Below are positions 48,401-54,768 of a DNA stretch of 64,000 bases, one piece after another. This DNA comes from an uncultured Lachnospiraceae bacterium (GTDB lineage Bacteria; Bacillota; Clostridia; Lachnospirales; Lachnospiraceae): contig CAMKQH010000013.1 in assembly GCA_946414885.1 (NCBI GenBank), positions 48,013-112,012 of the forward strand. Reading direction: 5' to 3'. Position numbers and translations under genes: made by a program. Below the pieces are notes generated by a model that searched no databases, had not been told where the DNA came from, and was given only the letters and a program-made list of their open reading frames with translations. Position 1 is the stretch's first letter. Each line of letters begins with the position of its first letter.

Positions 48401-48662
48401 TCTGGTAACGAGACTTACCTTTATTTATCACTACTTCCCCAGCGTTGTTTTCCTGGTGCTTATGATCGGTTACTCCTTCCGGAACCTTAAGGAAGTCCTT
48501 TCCAAGAAAGCATACCTTACTATCTTGATCACTTACGGCGTGTTGGTTTTCGGGCTCTTCTGTCTCTTCTATCCGGTACTTGCCGGACAGCCCGTGGAAT
48601 TAGAATTCGCCGAAAAATATCTCAAGTGGTTCAAAACCTGGATTCTTGTCGCAGGAAAATAA
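45495..48662 (+). CDS. Double-length GT-C/PMT-family glycosyltransferase
   Basis: Membrane protein of 1055 aa with two GT-C halves. The N-terminal half (about 1-445) has roughly ten helices and the loop VDVNCFSAWSDRM followed by YFSDYPPLYLYFLYVIG, as in polyprenyl-phosphate-sugar transferases. A short beta linker (about 500-630) follows. The C-terminal half (about 630-1055) is PMT/GT39-like: STYFDEIYHARTAYEF holds the catalytic DE pair, NTHPPLGKILI the HPPLGK motif, and FAFDFMHFAQTRIATIDVY a conserved helix. It should move a mannose-like sugar from a lipid carrier to proteins or glycans outside the membrane. ATG 45495 has AGGAG 5 bases upstream; the upstream ATG 45459 has none. Confidence 0.88.
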   Translation: MNNLPLWILISLIFSIVIWSLAIRGLQGKKYVIGDLTVPLFFLFAFVLRVVVASSFGGFEVDVNCFSAWSDRMATMGPAHFYAEDYFSDYPPLYLYFLYVIGVLKKAFGLLNLSPLHLVLLKSPAIISDVLIGFLIYKVGVKRIGLAPALLLSALYLFQPVIILNSCLWGQVDSVFTLFLIVCCLFLEKLRLFPAMIVFGLGVLLKPQMLIFSPLLILGFIHYVYRGSFSFRMLSKAIAYGALTLVMTVLIAMPFGLENVLSRYFDTLGSYPHASVNAYNFWAGVGLNWYPQTTKFMGIPCQTWGYVAIVLAASFSLILGLRLRTLTQKYFITGAFLILTVFTFSVRMHERYLYPIIPLMIFGFMGFASRQICYVPSAKTEKNDDRQVYPLTPTLRFLFPAVFIAISVLHYVNVAHVLYYYDPSNYNASAPILKITGILTTVAALCFYYLMIRLQSPKEMPALPEEKAFRESVSPIRILDSEMRMSKLDVILVIVITLFYSCFALRDLGDNKAPQTLYETTSGVSMTFEFPKEVTAVSYYEAPWHEQRYAFQCETNDEVQPVAAQLLIFDTVFCWKTLDLPAATTKVTMTPQNAEARLLELVFLDSEGNPVSPVNASEYPALFDEANVYPEKFSFRNSTYFDEIYHARTAYEFLHGWYSYENTHPPLGKILISIGITIFGMNPFGWRIIGTLFGIAMLPITYVFAKRLTGDTPAAALTCWIFAFDFMHFAQTRIATIDVYIVFFILCMYYFLFKYLSSDFTATPLKKLLLALGLCGLSMGLGVASKWTGVYAGIGMGILFFLHLGRVILKTSGATSFREVKPFKTKYFRSDAGKRILKIVGCCIIFFVVIPVIIYVLSYIPFRDSWGNGLIKRAIKNQETMFSYHSTLEATHYFASPFYEWPFIVRPIWYYSLKLSDTLREGISSFGNPLVWWAGLPALVYVTYLFIRKKDRRALFLIIGYLSQYLPWVLVTRLTFIYHYFPSVVFLVLMIGYSFRNLKEVLSKKAYLTILITYGVLVFGLFCLFYPVLAGQPVELEFAEKYLKWFKTWILVAGK

Positions 48663-48668
48663 AGCATC

Positions 48669-48712
48669 AAAAAACCTCTTGCATCCGATGGGATACAAGA
48701 GGTTTTCTTATT
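48669..48712. terminator. Bidirectional terminator between the PMT-family gene and tsf
   Basis: AAAACCTCTTG (48672-48682) pairs with CAAGAGGTTTT (48696-48706), with further pairing inside. T-rich or A-rich flanks on both sides let it end both converging genes. Confidence 0.85.
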
Positions 48713-48725
48713 TCATTTCTTTAGA

Positions 48726-49823
48726 TTACTTCAGCTGTGCTGCAACCTCAGCTGCAAAGTCCTCGCTCTTCTTCTCAAGACCTTCACCAGTCTCAAAACG
48801 AACGAACTTAGCAATCTTCAGGTCAGCTGCTACGGTCTTCAGGTAAGCTGCTACGGTCTGCTTGCCATCCTCTGCCTTAACGTAAACCTGATCCATCAGG
48901 CAGGTTTCCTTGATCTGCTTGGAAATACGGCCTTCAACCAGTCCAACGAAAATCTTGTCAGCCAGATATGCTTCCTTATTTGCAAGTGCAGCCTGTGCAA
49001 GAGTAGCGGTTGCCTCCTTAGAAAGGAAGTTGAACAGGAAGTTCATGTTGCTCTTCTTCTCTTCGTAAATGGCAATGTCTTCGTCGCTCCAGGTCTTGTT
49101 TGCAACTGCATTGTCGATCAGCTTCTGAAGGATGGGCTTGGGAAGGGATGCGGGATCATTCAGTGCGCTCTCGATCGTAATCTCACGCATCTTAGCCAGC
49201 TCAGCTGCAGAAACGTCATCCCTGCAGATATACTGAGGATTCATTGCAGCGATCTGCATTGCAATGTTCACAAGCGCTTCCTTAACGGCATCCGTAACGT
49301 TTGCGGTCTCACCCTCCACAACAACGGAAATCTTTCCGCCGCCATGAACGTAAGTTACTACGCAACCATTCTTGGCTTCTACCTTCTCGAAACGACGAAT
49401 GCTCAGTTTCTCACCGATCACTGCGATCATTTCAACAAGTGCGTCATTTACGGTCTTGGATGCATCCTCAGTCCAAGGCTCAGCCATGAATTCTTCAATG
49501 TTCTTGGAATTAGAATTCAACGCCTGCTTTGCAACCAGTGCAACGTAATTCTGGAACTTCTCGTTCTTTGCAACGAAGTCGGTCTCGGAATTTACTTCTA
49601 CAACGGCTGCAACCTTGTCACCATCGGTAGCAACCTTAGTGATACCCTCTGCAGCAATACGGCTTGCTTTCTTAACAGCCTTAGCTGCGCCGCTCTTCTT
49701 CAGCTCTTCAACAGCCTCATCAAAATTTCCGTTCGTCTTGGTGAGTGCCTTCTTACAATCCATCATGCCTGCGCCGGTAACTTCACGCAACTCTTTTACC
49801 ATGGATGCGGTAATCTCTGCCAT
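48726..49823 (-). CDS. tsf: Translation elongation factor Ts
   Basis: Nucleotide exchange factor for EF-Tu, 365 aa. The UBA-like N-terminus MAEITASMVKELREVTGAG and the TDFVAKN motif (EF-Tu contact) are diagnostic; NPQYICRDDVS and ETCLMDQVYVK mark the core. The protein is longer than the common 200-310 aa: about 50 extra residues lie between NPQYICRDDVS and LMDQ (DNAVANKTWSDEDIAIYEEK and following). ATG 49823 has AAGGTGG upstream; the ATG four codons earlier would include part of that site. It follows rpsB as in most bacteria. Confidence 0.96.
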   Translation of the reverse strand: MAEITASMVKELREVTGAGMMDCKKALTKTNGNFDEAVEELKKSGAAKAVKKASRIAAEGITKVATDGDKVAAVVEVNSETDFVAKNEKFQNYVALVAKQALNSNSKNIEEFMAEPWTEDASKTVNDALVEMIAVIGEKLSIRRFEKVEAKNGCVVTYVHGGGKISVVVEGETANVTDAVKEALVNIAMQIAAMNPQYICRDDVSAAELAKMREITIESALNDPASLPKPILQKLIDNAVANKTWSDEDIAIYEEKKSNMNFLFNFLSKEATATLAQAALANKEAYLADKIFVGLVEGRISKQIKETCLMDQVYVKAEDGKQTVAAYLKTVAADLKIAKFVRFETGEGLEKKSEDFAAEVAAQLK

Positions 49824-49869
49824 ATCTGTATCCACCTTTCTAATTGTCTATTTTACAAGCCCGCGACTC

Positions 49870-49930
49870 TATGGCGAGCCCTTCGGCTCGTCCCTCGCTT
49901 CGCTCAGGATCGCAGGCAAAGCCTGCGACT
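49870..49930 (-). repeat. Hairpin cluster in the rpsB-tsf gap
   Basis: The 110-base gap holds two perfect short hairpins: CGAGCC/GGCTCG (49875-49880 with 49885-49890) and CGCAGGC/GCCTGCG (49911-49917 with 49921-49927). They are G+C-rich compared with flanking DNA. No T run follows, so they may tune S2/EF-Ts ratio by RNA structure or be a small repeat element. Confidence 0.6.
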
Positions 49931-49933
49931 TAA

Positions 49934-50689
49934 TTACTGCTCGTCAGCTGCAACCTCTTCGATGTCGGTAGCTTCGGTAGCAACGTCTTCTGCTGCGTAA
50001 ACTGCCTCGCCCTGATTTGCCTCGATCACTGCATCAGCCATCTTGGAAACGATCAGCTTTACGGCTCTGATTGCATCATCATTACCAGGAATGATGTAGT
50101 CAAGCTCTTCGGGATCGCAGTTGGTGTCGCCGATACCGATCAGGGTAATGCCAAGTGCGTGAGCCTCCTGTACGCAGATCTTCTCCTTTTTGGGATCTAC
50201 TACAAAGATTGCATCGGGAATTCTGGTCATGTTCTTGATACCGCCAAGGTTCTTCTCGAGCTTCTCCCACTCTTTCTTCAGCTGGATAACTTCCTTCTTG
50301 GGAAGTACGTCAAAGGTGCCGTCCTCGGACATGGTCTCGATCTTGTGAAGTCTTGCGATACGGGACTGGATGGTCTTGAAGTTAGTCAGCATGCCGCCGA
50401 GCCATCTCTCGTTAACGTAGTACATTCCGCAACGCTCAGCCTCGGTCTTAACTGCATCCTGTGCCTGCTTCTTGGTACCAACGAAAAGAATGGTGCCGCC
50501 CTGCGCAGCGATCTCGGAAATTGCCTTGTAAGCCTCGTCAACCTTACCTACGGACTTCTGAAGATCGATGATGTGGATACCATTTCTCTCGGTGAAGATG
50601 TAAGGAGCCATCTTAGGGTTCCATCTTCTGGTCTGATGTCCAAAGTGAACACCTGCTTCAAGTAACTGCTTCATAGAAATAACGCTCAT
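49934..50689 (-). CDS. rpsB: 30S ribosomal protein S2
   Basis: Structural protein of the small ribosomal subunit, 251 aa. [42 protein letters not shown] and [15 protein letters not shown] are diagnostic; [20 protein letters not shown] marks the C-terminal core, followed by a short acidic tail. ATG 50689 has GGAGGTAAG upstream. A leader of about 140 nt separates it from its promoter. Confidence 0.97.
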   Translation of the reverse strand: MSVISMKQLLEAGVHFGHQTRRWNPKMAPYIFTERNGIHIIDLQKSVGKVDEAYKAISEIAAQGGTILFVGTKKQAQDAVKTEAERCGMYYVNERWLGGMLTNFKTIQSRIARLHKIETMSEDGTFDVLPKKEVIQLKKEWEKLEKNLGGIKNMTRIPDAIFVVDPKKEKICVQEAHALGITLIGIGDTNCDPEELDYIIPGNDDAIRAVKLIVSKMADAVIEANQGEAVYAAEDVATEATDIEEVAADEQ

Positions 50690-50834
50690 TTTTCTTACCT
50701 CCATTTGGTTTTTCTTCCGCTTAGCTTTTACCGAAAACGCCCGCGTTACAAGGCTTTTTCAAACTCTGCAGGCTACGTTCTAAAGGAACGCACCACCCAC
50801 AAATAAAGCCGCGTGCATATTTTGCAACGGCACG

Positions 50835-50863
50835 ATTATAACATAAGAAAACCCCTTGTGCAA
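50835..50863 (-). promoter_or_regulatory. Promoter of rpsB
   Basis: On the minus strand, a perfect -10 TATAAT (50835-50840) lies 17 bases from TTGCAC (50858-50863). The -35 lies inside the upstream terminator stem. Confidence 0.5.
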
Positions 50864-50874
50864 GGGGTTTTCAA
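50848..50874 (-). terminator. Terminator of the che/sigD operon
   Basis: AAAACCCCTTG (50848-50858) pairs with CAAGGGGTTTT (50861-50871). On the minus strand the 3' arm ends in TTTTCTT. It lies about 35 bases past the stop at 50906. Confidence 0.85.
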
Positions 50875-50905
50875 TGTTTTTACGTATTTTTTGTTTTTTT
50901 GAAGC

Positions 50906-51631
50906 CTATTTTGTTCCGGTAATAATTTTTGCAATCTCTTCATCAGAGCTTCCTTCTGGAATGATAAAGGTTCCGACGCTGATCTGCTTGTCATATCCGT
51001 GACTGCATAGATATGCGTCATAGGTCTTGGCGTCGCCTACGATTCCTGCTTCCGCAAGAATTTTAGCCACAGTCCAGGAGCTGTATCCTCTTTGGACGGT
51101 GAGGGTGAAATCCCCATCGGCAGCTTCGCTCGGCTGAATGCCTCCATGGACTTCCTTTGTCTCTGACGTGGACACGCTTTCCGAAGATTCGATCACTTCG
51201 CTTGTTTCCACTATTTCCACTGTCTCAGAGCTTTCGATTGCTTCGCTTGTTTCCACACTCTCGGAGCTTTCGATTGCTTCACTTGTTTCCGCCGTTCCCA
51301 CTGTCTCGGAGCTTTCGATTGCTTCACTTGTTTCCGCTGTTTCCACGATCTCGGAACTTTCGATCGTTTCGCTTGTTTCCACGGTCTCGGAGCTTTCGAT
51401 CGTTTCGCTTGTTTCCACGGTCTCGGAGCTTTCGATCGTTTCACTGGATTCTTTTCCGCCCTTTACGTCCTCGCTTACGGAAGCTTTTGCGACCTCTCCC
51501 GGATCTTTTTCCTGATTTCCTAAAGTTTTGGCATTTACGCCGGAAATCCCGAGCAGGATCACTGCTACGGCAAGACCGGTTCCCAATCCTCTCAAATAGT
51601 ATTTCATTAAAGCATTTTTATCTTTTTGCAT
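50906..51631 (-). CDS. Membrane-anchored Ser/Glu/Thr-repeat protein with YceG-like C-terminal domain
   Basis: Protein of 241 aa. One N-terminal anchor (about 13-33), a Glu/Ser/Thr stalk (about 55-165) of 12-residue units such as ETIESSETVETS, and a C-terminal domain (about 175-240; LTVQRGYSSWTVAKILAEAG and GTFIIPEGSSDEEIAKIITG) like the LysM-like start domain of MltG/YceG proteins. The transglycosylase domain itself is absent. Last gene of the che/sigD operon. A role in wall contact is inferred. Confidence 0.75.
   Translation of the reverse strand: MQKDKNALMKYYLRGLGTGLAVAVILLGISGVNAKTLGNQEKDPGEVAKASVSEDVKGGKESSETIESSETVETSETIESSETVETSETIESSEIVETAETSEAIESSETVGTAETSEAIESSESVETSEAIESSETVEIVETSEVIESSESVSTSETKEVHGGIQPSEAADGDFTLTVQRGYSSWTVAKILAEAGIVGDAKTYDAYLCSHGYDKQISVGTFIIPEGSSDEEIAKIITGTK
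51190..51470 (-). repeat. 36-bp coding repeat (Ser/Glu/Thr)
   Basis: Tandem units of about 36 bp, some nearly identical (for example around 51340-51440), encode the acidic stalk of the 50906-51631 gene. A few units are shortened or extended by 3-18 bases, suggesting copy-number variation. Confidence 0.85.
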
Positions 51632-51675
51632 TTTTCAAACCTGCGTCTTTTATTATTCTCGTATTACGTTTCCAG

Positions 51676-52239
51676 TCACTTCGCCTGCTTTTTCTCACTC
51701 TTCTCGCTCACCTTGGATGCCATCGGCGCGATCTTTACGCTTCCTGCCCCATAGGAGACTTCGACGGGACGCATGGCCCGTATCTTTTCAACGCTCTCAC
51801 GCATGACCTTCGCAGCCTTGCCGGCAGCCGTAACGGTCTTTTGCAGATTTTCCCGTTCTTCCTTCACGGTCTTTTGCAGATTCGCCCGTTCTTCCTTCAC
51901 CGCCTGGTGCAGAAGTACGACCTCTTCCTCTTCCTTTTTCAGTTCACGCATCACCGTGTCTGAATAGCTGGTAAGCTCAAACGTCTTCTCATTCGTCAAG
52001 TCATCCAGCTTCGTCAATGCATCATTGATGGCATAATTCGTATATTCCGTCGCCATGTTTTGGATTGGCTCCCTGAGTGCTTCCGCCTCCTTTTCCATCA
52101 TTTCGTGAACTTCCTGCCTTGCCAGTTCCTGGTCTATTCCGCTTCCCTCCGGTTTCTTCTCCGGGATGAGAAAACTCACCACAAAGCAGATGATGCTCAC
52201 GATCAACAGTACAACTTCCATGATAATGATTCCGTCCAT
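51676..52239 (-). CDS. Membrane-anchored coiled-coil protein (DUF6115-like), at the swrB position
   Basis: Protein of 187 aa. A single N-terminal helix (about 5-25, MEVVLLIVSIICFVVSFLIP) is followed by a long charged coiled coil (about 35-160) with two near-identical KEERxNLQKTVKEER segments, and a short Lys-rich tail. It has no enzyme motif. It directly follows sigD and precedes rpsB by one gene, where Bacillus has swrB, a membrane-anchored factor for flagellar assembly. I infer an analogous role; sequence similarity to SwrB is not claimed. Confidence 0.7.
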   Translation of the reverse strand: MDGIIIMEVVLLIVSIICFVVSFLIPEKKPEGSGIDQELARQEVHEMMEKEAEALREPIQNMATEYTNYAINDALTKLDDLTNEKTFELTSYSDTVMRELKKEEEEVVLLHQAVKEERANLQKTVKEERENLQKTVTAAGKAAKVMRESVEKIRAMRPVEVSYGAGSVKIAPMASKVSEKSEKKQAK

Positions 52240-52267
52240 TTTTTTGCTCGCTCCTAAATATTTTCTG

Positions 52268-53041
52268 TCAAATCTTAAACAGGATCCCCATGTAATTACC
52301 CATTTTAGTTCTCATTTTCTGTAGTGCGCGGGTATGTAGCTGTGAAACTCTGGAAACAGAAACGTCCAGGACGTTGCTGATCTCCTTTAATGTCAGTTCC
52401 TCAAAATAATAGAGAGTGATCACCTTTTGTTCCTTCTCGGATAATAGCTCCATGGCTTCGCTTAAGGCTTGGGTCAATTCCTTTTTCTCATAGCTTTCTT
52501 CCGGGCTGTCGAACCTGGCCGTCGTCCCCTGACCGAAATCCTGACTGACGTCGCTCCCCTGTTCCATGTATTCATTCAGGGAGACCAGTCCGGTCACTTT
52601 CATCTGGGACTGCCACTCATGATATTCCTCCATGCTGATGCCAAGCGCGTTCGCCATCTCTTCATCCGTGGCCGATCTTCCCATCGCCTGTTCCAGCGCC
52701 TTTTCCACCATGCTCATCTTCTTTTGGCGCTGCCGTACGGTCCTCGGAATCCAGTCCAGTTTGCGGATGTGGTCCAGAATGGCCCCACGGATGCGAAGAC
52801 TGGCATAGGTTTCAAATTTCACGTCTCCTTGATAATCAAATTTATCAATGGCATCGATCAAGCCAAAAATCCCGTAACTGACCAGATCATCATATTCCAC
52901 GTTGTATCCAAGATACATGGAAAGCCGTCCTGCAACCAGTTTCACCAACTGTGCATACTCGATGATGATCTGCTCACGAAGCTTCGGAGATTTTGTGGCA
53001 CCATATTCATCTAATAGTTTTTTTCTTTCCGTATCGTCCAT
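52268..53041 (-). CDS. sigD: Flagellar/motility sigma factor SigD (FliA)
   Basis: Sigma-28 family factor of 257 aa. Region 2 reads LVKLVAGRLSMYLGYNVEYDDLVSYGIFGLIDAIDKFD in outline, with SYGIFGLIDAIDKF and YASLRIRGAILDHIRKLDW typical of FliA. Region 4 has LSEKEQKVITLYYFEELTLK and the helix-turn-helix SNVLDVSVSRVSQLHTRA. ATG 53041 has AGGTG 6 bases upstream; a GTG three codons earlier is less likely. It controls motility, chemotaxis and autolysin genes in relatives. Presence here means SigD-type promoters should exist in the genome. Confidence 0.95.
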   Translation of the reverse strand: MDDTERKKLLDEYGATKSPKLREQIIIEYAQLVKLVAGRLSMYLGYNVEYDDLVSYGIFGLIDAIDKFDYQGDVKFETYASLRIRGAILDHIRKLDWIPRTVRQRQKKMSMVEKALEQAMGRSATDEEMANALGISMEEYHEWQSQMKVTGLVSLNEYMEQGSDVSQDFGQGTTARFDSPEESYEKKELTQALSEAMELLSEKEQKVITLYYFEELTLKEISNVLDVSVSRVSQLHTRALQKMRTKMGNYMGILFKI

Positions 53042-53074
53042 GAAAAACACCTGCGTTTCTTATTCTGCCTTTGC

Positions 53075-53563
53075 TTAAATGATCTGCAGCTCTTTTCCGA
53101 CTGCCTTAACGTGATATTCCCCTGTCTCAGGATAGAACGTCACGGTTCTTCCGTAATTCTCACCCGTGCTTTCCGATAGTACGGGAATTCGCAACTGCGC
53201 CAATACTTTTCTGCAGCTCTCCACGTTTCTCTTACCGATCAATCCCCATTCGCTTTTGCTGGAGACGGCAAACATGGTGGCTCCGCCGGCTAATTTCGCC
53301 GTTAATCTTGTTCTTTTGGCCCCCTTGGCCTCCATTAGACCGATCAATTCCGCAATGCCAGTATCTGCAAATTTCGCGGGGTTTAAATGATCTCCCCGAA
53401 TGGCGGTGGAATCCGGCAACATGACGTGCACCATTCCGCCGATCTTGGTAACCGGATCACGAAGCGCTACCGCAACGCAGGATCCAAGTCCCATGGTGAT
53501 CAGACCGTCAGGGGGAGAGGCTATTTTCAGATCAGCCATTCCCACTTTGATAATTTCGCTCAT
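53075..53563 (-). CDS. cheD: Chemoreceptor glutamine deamidase CheD
   Basis: Deamidates receptor glutamines and partners CheC in adaptation. The protein is 162 aa. Cys29 in GLGSCVAVAL and His46 in GGMVHVMLPDS are the catalytic pair; KLAGGATMF and IGKRNVE are conserved. ATG 53563 lies 55 bp after cheC. Confidence 0.95.
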   Translation of the reverse strand: MSEIIKVGMADLKIASPPDGLITMGLGSCVAVALRDPVTKIGGMVHVMLPDSTAIRGDHLNPAKFADTGIAELIGLMEAKGAKRTRLTAKLAGGATMFAVSSKSEWGLIGKRNVESCRKVLAQLRIPVLSESTGENYGRTVTFYPETGEYHVKAVGKELQII

Positions 53564-53618
53564 CGGCTTTTCCCCAATTTCCGTTGTTTCTTTCCGTCGA
53601 TCAACTAGTTTTCCGCTC

Positions 53619-54257
53619 TTATTCCTCCATCAGCTCGTCCACCGGAAGTCCTAACGAGCCAATGATCTTCACGTAGGAATCCAGGGCCGGGATCAGCAGA
53701 AAATATCCGTTGATCTCAATTTCGTCAAAAAACTGCGTCTGGATCAGCAGAAGCTTGTCCCCCAGCATTCCAAACTCGATTGCCGGAACGCTCAGAATGG
53801 CTCCGGCCATGTCCACCGTCATTTGCGGCGGCATCGAAATGATCTTCATCCCCGTAAAGGAGGCAAGCGCGTTTAAGTAAGCGCCGGTAATGATGTTTCC
53901 AACCTCCATTAGCGCGGATTGTTCCATTTCCGTAAAATCCTCGTCCACGGCAGTCGATTGTCCCATAATCTTTTGAACCAAATGCTTCGCATGCGTTTTT
54001 TCGATCAGGAACATCATTGTTCCAGACACTTCACCGTCCACGCCCAGGAGCACGCAGGCCATGATCTGTTCTTCACCGCCCATGATGGTGCCCACGTCCT
54101 TGAAATCCAAAAGACGCACGCACGGAACGCGCATGTCCACCTTGCACTGTATCATCTGTGCCAAGGCCGTCATGGCATTTCCCGCTCCGATGTTTCCGAT
54201 TTCCTTTAATACGTCATAATAGACGTCCGAGATTTTTTCCAAACTGATATTTCCCAT
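53619..54257 (-). CDS. cheC: CheY-P phosphatase CheC
   Basis: Protein of 212 aa that removes phosphate from CheY-P and is stimulated by CheD. Both active-site helices have the E-x2-N pattern: KEIGNIGAGNAM (Glu19, Asn22) and MEVGNIITGAYLNAL (about 115-125). The GTMMFLIEK region is a family match. It starts at ATG 54257, 30 bp after cheW. Confidence 0.94.
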   Translation of the reverse strand: MGNISLEKISDVYYDVLKEIGNIGAGNAMTALAQMIQCKVDMRVPCVRLLDFKDVGTIMGGEEQIMACVLLGVDGEVSGTMMFLIEKTHAKHLVQKIMGQSTAVDEDFTEMEQSALMEVGNIITGAYLNALASFTGMKIISMPPQMTVDMAGAILSVPAIEFGMLGDKLLLIQTQFFDEIEINGYFLLIPALDSYVKIIGSLGLPVDELMEE

Positions 54258-54287
54258 GCCATCATCTCCCGCAACGTTCCAAATGGC

Positions 54288-54746
54288 TTAAGCGTTTTCC
54301 TCCAAAGTGATAACGCTTAGATCCAAAAGTGATATCAGGTCACCGTTATCCCGTTTTCCAACGCCGGAGACAAATGCCTTGCCGTCCAGCTTTAGGTCGT
54401 CCACGCCATCCACCTGCGTGCTTTCGAGGGTTACGACCTCCTTGACCTCGTCTACGATCACGCCAAGATTCCCCTCCGTCTGGGTCTTCAAGACGATGAT
54501 CCTTGTCTTCTTCTCATAAACGTCCTTCTCGAGGCCCATCTTTATGCGAATGCTCATCACGGGAAGCACTTCGCCGCGAAGATTGATGATCCCGGTCAAG
54601 TACTTTGGCATCTTGGGGATCCTGGTAATCTTTTGCATTCTCACGATGTTTTCCACGTAGTGGACGTCAATGCCATATTGCTCATTTCCAAGGCGGATCA
54701 CGACGTACTGACTTTTGTCCGCCTGGGTCACGTCTTTTTCTGCCAT
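54288..54746 (-). CDS. cheW: Chemotaxis coupling protein CheW
   Basis: Couples CheA to receptors. The protein is 152 aa, one CheW domain: VVIRLGNEQYGIDVHYVENI, then KYLTGIINLRGEVLPVMSI and LGVIVDEVKEVV are the usual blocks. ATG 54746 has GGAGGAG upstream. Confidence 0.96.
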   Translation of the reverse strand: MAEKDVTQADKSQYVVIRLGNEQYGIDVHYVENIVRMQKITRIPKMPKYLTGIINLRGEVLPVMSIRIKMGLEKDVYEKKTRIIVLKTQTEGNLGVIVDEVKEVVTLESTQVDGVDDLKLDGKAFVSGVGKRDNGDLISLLDLSVITLEENA

Positions 54747-54768
54747 GGCGCTCCTCCTCCGCCTCTCT

